A stretch of 41,473 nt of DNA from Planctomycetota bacterium (GTDB lineage: Bacteria > Planctomycetota > Planctomycetia > Pirellulales > UBA7805), in contig JAIOPX010000175.1 of assembly GCA_021413705.1 (NCBI GenBank), forward strand, positions 1 to 41,473. The letters run 5' to 3'. Made by a program: the position numbers and the translations under genes. Shown one piece after another: positions 9,308-16,918 of the stretch (the first letter of the stretch is position 1; each line of letters begins with the position of its first letter). The notes beneath the pieces were generated by a model, which was given only the letters and a program-made list of their open reading frames with translations, was not told where the DNA came from and did not search any database.

Positions 9308-9911
9308 GGGCAGAACACTCCAAGATCAAGCGACAAGAAAGGTTTGCGTGAAGTGTGGAGTCTAAATGGCAGAGCGACGCGGTTCAAGTTGCTCCGCTTT
9401 GTCCCGATGCCACAGCCTGGGGCGGCCAGCCCTCTTTTCCTGAATCCCGTTAGCTAATCAATGTCGCAAACATCAAGCGGCGGAATCGGCTGGGCAGGAT
9501 TGGATACTTTAACAAGCACATCGTAAATGCCGCAATATTTCGTCAAGCGGAATCCGCGCCTGGCTCCCATGGCCAGACGAAAATTTCCGCAGAAAATATT
9601 TTTTCGCGACGCAACTTTAACCCTGGCAACGAATAATAATTTTCAAGAATTTTCGGCCACCGGAATTTGTCCGAAATCGGCCACTTGTCGGATATGGTGG
9701 GACTTGTTCTGAGTTTGCTGCCGTGAGCAGTACTTGCAGAAGGAGGCAGATCTTGATGGTGAGTTCCGCGGGCGTGAGTGTCTCGCGCCGTTAGTTGAGC
9801 GGTGGGGTTTTCTGTTTTTTGTTTCATCACTTGGACGGCTCGCTCGCAAAAGAGCAGGCCGTCGCAGCACGCTGAGGGTGCGCGCACTCCCAGTCAGGAA
9901 AGGAAATTGCG
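9308..9911. other. Divergent intergenic region, AT-rich centre
   Basis: About 600 bases separate the hydrolase gene (minus) and the TPR gene (plus). The part at 9570-9660 is much richer in A+T than its neighbours. At 9667-9693 the near-identical 11-mers TTGTCCGAAAT and TTGTCGGATAT occur 20 bases apart as direct repeats, a possible regulatory site. I found no convincing -35/-10 pair and no RNA gene. Confidence 0.45.
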
Positions 9912-12328
9912 ATGCGATGTACATGGAGAAAAGTGGCGTTTTTTACGGCGGCTTTGGGGCTGGCCGGGCCAGGTTACGCCAGCGCCCAGCCGGCCACCTC
10001 CGCCGCTCGATCGGCCAGCCAGCAGGCGCAGGCGGAAGCCCGCGCTCGCCAGTTGACCGCGGCGGGAGAGTTGCTCGGACAGGGGAAACATGTGGCCGCC
10101 ATCACGGCCTATGAGAAGATTCTGGTCGATCAGCCTGACGCTGAGACGCAACTGGCCGCCGCACTGGGCCTGGCCCGGTCGCTGGCCGCGCAAGATCCCG
10201 CTGAAGGGATCGAGCGGTTGCAAGAGTTTTTGCAGCGGTATGCCAACGCGGATGCCAAAATCGTGGCCGTGGCCAGCACGGCATTGTCCGACGCTCGCGA
10301 AGCGCTGGCCAATTCCGATCTCGCGGCAAAACAATTCGATCAAGCGATCGAAGCGCTCCGCGAAATCGTGGACGACAAGTTCTCCGACGAAGCCCGAGTG
10401 GGCAAGGCCGGGGAAGCGATCGCCAAGATCCATTTGCAGCTTGGCGATCCGAAGCAAGCCGTCGAAGCCTACCATCAGCTCCTGCAACGGCCGGCCTCCG
10501 ATGCGGCTGCCCGGCTCGCGCAGGTGCGTAATCTGCTGGCAATCGATCCGACAGCGCTCGGCGCGCTCGAAAAGTTCATCGCGAACTACGCGGGCGCCAA
10601 GAGCGAAGTGCTGGCCGAAGCCTATTTCATGTTGGGCACCGGCTACGAAGGCGTCGGTGAAAACAAGAAATCGCTGGAAGCCTTCCAGCGAGCAGCCAGC
10701 CTCCAGGGTGCGGCTGCCGATCGCGTGGCGGCGGCCCGCGTGGGGACTGCCCGGGCCTATCACCGCCTGGGCGAGACCAAGAAAGCGATCGACGTCTATC
10801 GCGGCTTGCTGAGCGATCCGGGTTTGGAGCCGGCGCAGCGGTTCGCCCATGTGAAGGCTTTGCGGCAGGTCGATCCGTCGGCCGACGTCATGCCGGACGT
10901 GGCCGTACACATCAACGCCGTCCACCGTTGGCGCGATTTCAGCCCCGCGGCGCTCGACGCGGCCGGACTGCCGTCGAACGACGTGCTGCTCTTCGCCACC
11001 AAGTCGCGGCAGGAAGCCATCGACGCGCATAAGTGGGAACTGCGGCGGCGGATCGGCCGCGCGAGCAACGCCCAGGTCGAGGCGTTTGCCAAGAGCATCG
11101 ACTCGCCCGGCGTGAAAGAGACGTTCGTCGTCTCGCCGGAGTCCAAGGCCTTGGCGGCGGCCGTTTCAGACCAAGCGCCGCTGGGACCGTTCTTCAAGGC
11201 GCTTCTCTCCGGCGATCACGCGGGAGCGGCCAAGCTGGCCTGGAAGAACGCCCATGCCCCGGGCAACGAACCGCGGTATGAAGATTGGCTCGAAGCGGTG
11301 GGCAAAGCGGTGCTGTGCCACGATCAGGCGTTTGGCAAACGGGCCGAAGCGTTCACGCAGTGGAGCAACAGCTCGCTGAGAGATGCGGCCGGGCAGTTGG
11401 TAGCGGCCAATCCGATCGCCGACATCGTCGGCCCGAAGCCGGAAGCGACGCCGCTGAAGGTTGCTCCGAGCGCTCAGACGTTCTTCAACAAGCTGACGGA
11501 TCTCCGCGGCTTGCAAGGGATGATCCAGCAGTCGCACATGGGCTGGCTGCCGGGGAATGAAGTGTTGCTACTGGTGGGCCGTCATAGTCCCGATGCATTG
11601 GCGCTACCCGGCTATCAGTGGCATCTGCGGCGGACGGAAGGGCGAGCCGAGCCGGAGAAGCTCAAGGCGGTTGAAAAGCAGCTTGCCAAGGGAGGCGACG
11701 CGCGGCCTTTCATGGTCTCGGAAGTCTCGAAGAAGCTGGCCGCCGAATTGGCCAACGACGCGCCACTGAAGGATTACCTGAAGCCGCTGCTCTCCGGCGA
11801 CTATCAAGCAGCCGCCCAGGCAGCCTGGAAGCATCTGCACGAAGCGACCACGCAGGAAGCCTACGACATGTGGGCCGAAGGGGTGGCGATCGCCATCCGC
11901 TGCCAGGGAGTGAGGCTGGAGACTTGAGGCTGTAGGCGGGAGGAAATCCAACCGCCAGTCTACAAAGTCTACAGTCTCTTTCCCTACAGCCTTCCTTTCG
12001 GCCAACCCGGCCGCCGACTTGATCGGAAGTCGGGGGTCGGAGGTCGGAGGTCGGAAGTCGGAATGCGCTAGCCGCCGGTGACTTCCAGCCGACGCCGGAA
12101 GTGATTGCCCATCTCAACGGCACGCGCAATGCCAGCGACTTGAACATCGGCGCCTGGGCGCCGGCGACGGACGTGATCGGGCTGACGGCGCTGCATGCCA
12201 ATCAAGTGGTCGAGCGGCTGAAGTGGCATCAGCGGCAGACCTCGGGCCGGATGGACGAAGCGGTGCTGACGCAAGTCCGCAAGCAGCTTCAGGAAGGAGG
12301 ATCAAGCGAGACTCAATCCATCCACTAG
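9912..12328 (+). pseudogene. Secreted TPR protein with repeated module, interrupted by a repeat insertion
   Basis: The start is ATG 9912 with AGGAAAGGAAA just upstream. A signal peptide (residues 1-25, ending YASAQ) is followed by TPR-type helices (about 45-300), for example HVAAITAYEKILVDQP and AYHRLGETKKAIDVYRGLL. Next come copies of a module of about 130 residues: copy 1 from PSNDVLLFATKSRQEA (about 353-475) and copy 2 from PGNEVLLLVGRHSPDA (about 546-668). Copy 2 breaks after AIAIRCQ; the frame ends at 11927 in repeat sequence. From about 12065 another frame resumes with LAAGDFQPTPEVIAHLNG and then a third module start (HANQVVERLKWHQRQTSGR), ending at 12328. About 150 bases of palindromic repeat separate the parts. 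A truncated 671-residue protein could still be exported; otherwise the gene is inactive. Confidence 0.75.
11907..12064. repeat. Palindromic intergenic-type repeat inserted in a coding region
   Basis: The block holds AGGCTGTAGG (11927-11936) and its exact complement CCTACAGCCT (11983-11992), tandem AGTCTACA units between them, and a run of GGTCGGA/GGAAGTCGG units (about 12020-12060). Similar words occur at 23660-23830. The borders are approximate, set by where protein homology stops and restarts. No transposase is present, so it would need another gene to move. Confidence 0.7.
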
Positions 12329-12600
12329 TCACTGGTCCATCAACGGGCGCAACTCGGCGGTACCGTGGTGGTATCCACTGCCCCGCTGGCTTGGTCCGGT
12401 TACGCGGCTTGTGCGGTCCGCGCCGGCGGTTGGGCGACCTGCGGCAGGCCACGGGGGATTTTTCTGGCCAATGTGGGTGCAATATGCCAGGAAAAAGCTA
12501 ATGTTTCAGCAGAGCCCCTTATCTCGATCCAGCCGCTCCGAAGCGCAATGCCGCCCGGCGGTTGCGGTTCACTCGTCTTCACAAAATTGAGGAGTCCATG

Positions 12601-14130
12601 ATGTCTCGCCAGTCCGATCGTCTTGCGAAATCCCCTGCGGAAATCACACCAGAACGCCGCCGACGCGTCTCGCGTCGTGGCGCGATCGTCGTGCTGGCCG
12701 CATTGGTGATGGTAATCATGGTGGCCCTGGTGGCCTTTGCGGTGGACATTGGCTATGTGTTGAAGGTGGAGACTGATTCCCATCGCGCGGTGGATGCCGC
12801 CGCATTGGCCGGAGCCGGGAAGCTGATCGACGGCGAGACGGCTGCCCGGACGGCCGCCATCGAGTATCTGGTGCGCAATCCGATCGGATATCAACAGACA
12901 ATCGAAGTCGGCAACCTGCAGCAGAAGATCACCGAATTCATGGCGTCTCACGGCGCGAATCTGCAATTGCAGTACGGCGTGTGGAACGCGGCAGCGGTTG
13001 GCCCGGGGGGCACCAAAGGCGATCTGGTGCTGACCAATGATCGCCCCAGCGCTATCCGAGTCTCGCTGACCCACACTGGACATCCCTACTTCTTTGGCCG
13101 ACTGCTGGGCAAGACGGCCTTCGACGTAACCAGCGAAGCGGTTGCCACCTATCAGCCGCGTGACATCATGCTGGTGCTCGACTTTTCGGCCTCGATGAAC
13201 GACGACAGCGAGCTGAAGTCGATCGGCCAAGGCGGCCTGACGAAAACCGCCATTGTGGCCAATCAGCAGCAGATCTACGCAGATCTCGGCTCGCCCAAGT
13301 ACGGCAGCATGGTGTTCACTCCGGTGTCGATCTCTTCGACCAACAAGACCACCATCAAGAACACGCTGGGCATCAAGAACGTCGCCTATCCGTACGCGAA
13401 CGGAAGTTGGGACGAGTACATTGACTACGTGATCAGCAGTTCCGAACAGCCGGCGGCGGCGGGTTATCAGAAGAAATACGGCTACCTGACGCTGATCAAC
13501 TATTGGCTCGACAAGCATCCTTCGTTTGCGGACACCAACAGTCTGTGGAAGACCAGCGCTCAACCGATGGCTACCATGCAGGACGCGACGGGCGTTTTTG
13601 TGGACTACTTGAAGGGCGTGGACTGCGAAGATCGGCTGGGGTTGGCGGTCTACGACTACACGGACGGTAACGCTAAGTTAGAGACTGGCCTGACTACGAA
13701 CCTCGATCTCACGGCGGATATCACCGATGCCAGACAAGCCGGACATTATCACGACTATACGAATATCGCCGCGGGTATGGCCAAAGCCCGGACAGAACTG
13801 GTAACTAAGGCTCGTCCTGGAGCCTATCGAATGATGGTGTTGATGACGGACGGCCAGGCAAACTTCTACAATGGCCAAGTCAACGAGACAGCCGCCAATA
13901 ATGCAGTCATCACCGAGGCTACGGCTGCTAAAAATGCCGGCATTAAAATCATGACGATCAGCTTGGGTGCAGCGGCCGATGCAAATATTATGCAACAAGT
14001 GGCCGACATCACCGGCGGCAAGCATTTCAATGTTCCCGGCGGCACCGGGGGCGTGGATCAGTACAAAAACGCGTTGATCCAGACTTTCCGCTCGATTGCC
14101 GATGACCGTCCGCTGAAGATCGTGCGGTAG
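12601..14130 (+). CDS. TadG-like protein with von Willebrand factor A domain
   Basis: The protein has 509 residues from ATG 12601; GAGGAG lies six bases upstream, and ATG 12598 is equally in frame. A basic N-terminus (RRRRVSRRG) precedes one membrane segment (about 27-50, AIVVLAALVMVIMVALVAFAVD). A TadE/TadG-like segment follows (TDSHRAVDAAALAGAGKL), then a VWA domain from about residue 187: MIDAS DFSAS (194-198), a Thr in TNIAAGM and Asp in LMTDGQ. It is probably anchored in the inner membrane with the VWA domain outside, binding a metal-dependent protein partner. About 160 residues, longer than usual, separate DFSAS from the next MIDAS residue. No tad genes are near. It is convergent with the next gene, with only 19 bases between. 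Confidence 0.8.
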   Translation: MSRQSDRLAKSPAEITPERRRRVSRRGAIVVLAALVMVIMVALVAFAVDIGYVLKVETDSHRAVDAAALAGAGKLIDGETAARTAAIEYLVRNPIGYQQTIEVGNLQQKITEFMASHGANLQLQYGVWNAAAVGPGGTKGDLVLTNDRPSAIRVSLTHTGHPYFFGRLLGKTAFDVTSEAVATYQPRDIMLVLDFSASMNDDSELKSIGQGGLTKTAIVANQQQIYADLGSPKYGSMVFTPVSISSTNKTTIKNTLGIKNVAYPYANGSWDEYIDYVISSSEQPAAAGYQKKYGYLTLINYWLDKHPSFADTNSLWKTSAQPMATMQDATGVFVDYLKGVDCEDRLGLAVYDYTDGNAKLETGLTTNLDLTADITDARQAGHYHDYTNIAAGMAKARTELVTKARPGAYRMMVLMTDGQANFYNGQVNETAANNAVITEATAAKNAGIKIMTISLGAAADANIMQQVADITGGKHFNVPGGTGGVDQYKNALIQTFRSIADDRPLKIVR

Positions 14131-14149
14131 GATGGCTTTCGGGACTCGG

Positions 14150-15775
14150 TCAACTCGACGGCACGAACCGCTCGTACTTGTAACGCAGCAGCTTCGACTC
14201 GTTGGGGTCGAGTTCCAACACCCAGCGGATGGTTCCAGAGCGGCTGCGCAGTTCCAACCGATCGGGATCCGCAGCCGGCTTGCCCTCATGGCTGGCCTCG
14301 GTCGGCTTGCCCGGCACGCTAAATTCGACGACGACAGTTGCTTTGACCCGTTCAAAGTTCTTCAGCCGCAGCTCACCCGAGAGGGTGACCAAGTCAAGGA
14401 ACACTCCGCTGCTGGGTGAATGGGCCTTGAGCCGCCGATCGGTCTCGGTCTCAGTCTTCTCGTGCGAGATGTTGATGGCCGCGGTGACCGGCAGTTCGGC
14501 CTGGCCGCCGCGCGGAGTGTACTTGAGCAAATCCTCGGAGAGCGGCCTGTCGCCACTGACCGCCAGGCAGGGTCCGGTTGTCCAGGCCGTGTCCGTGTCG
14601 TTGCGCAAGACGAGAAAATGCTCCATCGGCTGCGGCGGCGACCAGCGATAGAGATGGCTGTAGCGAATCCGCTTGACGAAGAGCGTGACGATCGCCCGTT
14701 CGCCGCAACGGAGCGTCATGTCGTGCCGGGTATAAACGGTGTAGTCGCTGCTGCCGGGGCTCTCCAGCTTCGGCAGATTGCCGAGCGCGGCTTGCAAGTT
14801 GCCCCCTTTTCCGTCGGCAGGCGTCTCGACAATTTGGGGCTGGTCGAACTGGTCGGAACGCTGCATGTTGCTGGTGATGGCGGCCCGGTTCATGATCTGC
14901 GATTGCATTTCGCGCGGGGCCACGGCGGCTCCGATCGTGCGGATCACCTGGCCCACGGCGATCGGCGCCATGTAATCAGAATGCGTGAAATGGGGCACGC
15001 CGACGACGAAGTTGACGTCGCAATGCACCAAATCCTCCGCTTCGTTGATCACGGTGCCGCGGAGCGTCAATTCGGCCGTGTGCTCGTCGACCACCTTGAG
15101 AGAATACTCGGGTATCCAGACGATTCCCTTCCGCAAGTAGGCCATGCCGAGCTTCGTGGCCGCCGGGGGCTTGGCATCTTTTTCAGCAGCAACATGAACT
15201 CGTAACGGCAGTTCGAGAACCTGGAGCCGCGTGATGCCCCCCAGCGGAACCGCGAAGCTGTTGCTGTTGCTCTCCAGGACGACGTAGTCGCCGGAGATCG
15301 ACACCATCTTGCCTGCTGCCGTTCGTTCGGCGCCTTGGTGCTTGTAGGTCAGTTGCACGTTCAGACTGCGGCAAGCCTCCAGCCGAGCGCGCCGGACGTT
15401 GTTGTCGGCCGCGGCGTCGATGCCGTCGAACTCCACGGTCTCGCCGGGCCCGGAGCCCACCACATCCACGACTTCGTCCTTGTTGAGTGAATAGATTGCC
15501 AGGGTGCCGAAGGCGGCCGGCGGAATCTGCCGAGCCAAAGCCCAGCCGTCTCGGGTGGCGACTTCTCCTTCGCGCATGAAGAAACCCATGCCGTTTTTGA
15601 AGACCGCCACGCTACGGACCTTAGGCTTCCAAACGTGCGGGTTCTCCGCCTCGGCCGGATCAGGTTTGCTCAGGTCGATTTTCGCCTTGTCTGCCGCGCG
15701 AAGCTCGTCTGCCGGTGCGCAGGCGGCGCACATCATGGTCCAAGTTACTGCAATCAGGAGAAGTTTTGCGTGCAT
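14150..15775 (-). CDS. Exported DUF4139-like protein
   Basis: I place the start at ATG 15775, giving 541 residues, because GGAAGGTG lies just upstream and a signal peptide begins there (MHAKLLLIAVTWTMMCAACA). The middle has VRSVAVFKNGMGFFMREGEV and a beta-rich part. Residues from about 205 (AYLRKGIVWIPEYSLKVV, then ELTLRGTVINEAEDLVHCDV) resemble DUF4139 of the MuiA-like family: a W-x-P-x-Y strand followed by a conserved V-x-N. The C-terminus is a set of beta-strands ending LELDPNESKLLRYKYERF. It probably works in the periplasm or at the cell surface, but no activity is known. It stands alone; two short inverted repeats upstream (15808-15828 and 15857-15885) may be operators. Confidence 0.65.
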   Translation of the reverse strand: MHAKLLLIAVTWTMMCAACAPADELRAADKAKIDLSKPDPAEAENPHVWKPKVRSVAVFKNGMGFFMREGEVATRDGWALARQIPPAAFGTLAIYSLNKDEVVDVVGSGPGETVEFDGIDAAADNNVRRARLEACRSLNVQLTYKHQGAERTAAGKMVSISGDYVVLESNSNSFAVPLGGITRLQVLELPLRVHVAAEKDAKPPAATKLGMAYLRKGIVWIPEYSLKVVDEHTAELTLRGTVINEAEDLVHCDVNFVVGVPHFTHSDYMAPIAVGQVIRTIGAAVAPREMQSQIMNRAAITSNMQRSDQFDQPQIVETPADGKGGNLQAALGNLPKLESPGSSDYTVYTRHDMTLRCGERAIVTLFVKRIRYSHLYRWSPPQPMEHFLVLRNDTDTAWTTGPCLAVSGDRPLSEDLLKYTPRGGQAELPVTAAINISHEKTETETDRRLKAHSPSSGVFLDLVTLSGELRLKNFERVKATVVVEFSVPGKPTEASHEGKPAADPDRLELRSRSGTIRWVLELDPNESKLLRYKYERFVPSS

Positions 15776-15807
15776 AGGGCACCTTCCGGGGAGAAGTAGA
15801 TGACGGT

Positions 15808-15828
15808 CCAATTGCGAGTGCGAATTGG
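15808..15828. promoter_or_regulatory. Possible operator, CCAATT-N9-AATTGG
   Basis: The perfect 6-base arms are 33-53 bases upstream of the DUF4139-like gene start, where a repressor would block transcription. No regulator gene is adjacent. Confidence 0.35.
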
Positions 15829-15856
15829 ATTGTAGCCGGAAGGGAACTCTGATTTT

Positions 15857-15885
15857 GTAACTAGCATGTAACTACAAGCTAGTAC
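15857..15885. promoter_or_regulatory. Possible operator, GTAACTAGC ... GCTAGTAC
   Basis: An 8-base inverted repeat with one bulged A surrounds ATGTAACTACAA. A direct repeat (GTAACTA) overlaps it. It lies about 85 bases upstream of the same start as the 15808 palindrome. Confidence 0.3.
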
Positions 15886-15900
15886 GATGAGGACGAATGT

Positions 15901-15926
15901 AGGTCAACGCCTGCCGGGCTTGACCT
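15901..15926. terminator. Stem-loop, AGGTCAA/TTGACCT
   Basis: Seven perfect pairs (15901-15907 with 15920-15926) continue as GCC/GGC after one bulge, around a TGCCG loop. No T-run follows, so it would be a weak factor-independent terminator; it may be a dispersed palindrome. Confidence 0.4.
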
Positions 15927-16068
15927 GGGGGCTACGCGCAGGATTAAGCAAGCGAGTGGGTTGAGCATGAGATGCAGCGCCTTCGCTGATTCAGGCGCGA
16001 GAGAGAATGCGGACTACGTGTCGGCGATTGGAGAAGTTCTTCGCTCAAGCTTCGGCCGGGCATGAGAC

Positions 16069-16082
16069 GGGCTGGGAAGCCC
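16069..16082 (-). terminator. Stem-loop after the PPK2 stop, GGGCT/AGCCC
   Basis: A 5-base stem with a GGGA loop begins nine bases past the PPK2 stop. From memory, the surrounding sequence (ACGTAGGATGGGCTTCCCAG on the minus strand) is a frequent planctomycete intergenic repeat. No T-run follows. Confidence 0.4.
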
Positions 16083-16090
16083 ATCCTACG

Positions 16091-16918
16091 TTAGATCAGC
16101 TTCAGATTCTCCAGCCCTGGCTCGGCGGGAGGGAACTGCGGATCCATCTCTTCCAGCGTGTGGCGGATGATGGTGCTGATGGCCAGGTTGCGGAACCATT
16201 TGCGATCGGCGGGGATCACATGCCAGGGGGCGTGCTTGGTGTTGCAGCGCGTGAGTGCATCTTCGTAGGCTCGACGGTAATCGTCCCACTGCTTTCGACT
16301 ATCCAGATCGGACTTGCAGAACTTCCAGCGCTTGGTGGGGTCGTCCAGTCGTGCCTGCAAGCGCTCGAGCTGCTCTTTCTGGCTGATGTGAAGATAGAAC
16401 TTCAGCACCTTCATCTTGCCATCGGTCAACAATTTCTCGAAATGGTTGATGGCGTCGTAACGAGCTTCCCAGACAGGCTGCGGCACGAGGTTGTTGACCC
16501 TGACCACCAGCACATCTTCGTAGTGCGAGCGATTGAAGATGCCGATGTTTCCTCGGGGAGGAACTTTTTGATGGATCCGCCACAGGAAGTCGTGATCGAG
16601 TTCTTCGTCCGAGGGGCGTTTGAAGGGAACCACTGCGGCGCATTGCGGATTGATGCCGGCCATCACGTGTCGGATCACCCCGTCCTTGCCGGCAGTGTCC
16701 ATTCCTTGCAGGACGATCAACAGTGACCGGGTGTTCTCCGCATAGAGCCGATAGGCGAGTTCATCCAGCGCCTGGACGTTCTCCGCGCTCAGCGGCGCGG
16801 CGTCCTGCTTGGTGAAGTCGCCCGCCTCGGCGGGATCCCAGCGATCGAGCCTCACCGGCTGGCCGGGTTCGGTGGCGGTGAGTTTTTCGATTCGCTTGTG
16901 GAGGTTGTTAATGTTCAC
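16091..16918 (-). CDS. ppk2: Polyphosphate kinase 2 family protein
   Basis: This enzyme transfers phosphate between polyphosphate and nucleotides (AMP, ADP or GDP, depending on subclass) in the cytoplasm. I chose GTG 16918, giving 275 residues, the normal PPK2 length; it shares its first G with the TAG stop of the metalloprotease gene (TAGTG), so translation is probably coupled. Motifs: Walker A QGMDTAGKDG (71-80), lid region RPSDEELDHDFLWRIH (101-116) and Walker B-like IGIFNRSHYEDVLVVRV (125-141). The RPSDEELDHD spelling resembles the PPK2 subgroup whose members often phosphorylate AMP as well as ADP; I cannot assign the class firmly. The pairing with a secreted protease has no obvious metabolic link. 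Confidence 0.9.
   Translation of the reverse strand: MNINNLHKRIEKLTATEPGQPVRLDRWDPAEAGDFTKQDAAPLSAENVQALDELAYRLYAENTRSLLIVLQGMDTAGKDGVIRHVMAGINPQCAAVVPFKRPSDEELDHDFLWRIHQKVPPRGNIGIFNRSHYEDVLVVRVNNLVPQPVWEARYDAINHFEKLLTDGKMKVLKFYLHISQKEQLERLQARLDDPTKRWKFCKSDLDSRKQWDDYRRAYEDALTRCNTKHAPWHVIPADRKWFRNLAISTIIRHTLEEMDPQFPPAEPGLENLKLI

Larger units (their letters stand above)
15776..16090. other. Intergenic region with four inverted repeats
   Basis: This stretch of about 315 bases lies between the PPK2 gene end and the DUF4139-like gene start, both on the minus strand. It contains two possible operators and two stem-loops, listed separately. No open frame looks real. Confidence 0.6.

Noticed and set aside
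9527..9712. 61-codon open frame in the intergenic region
   Set aside because: AT-rich non-coding composition, no ribosome-binding site, no family resemblance.
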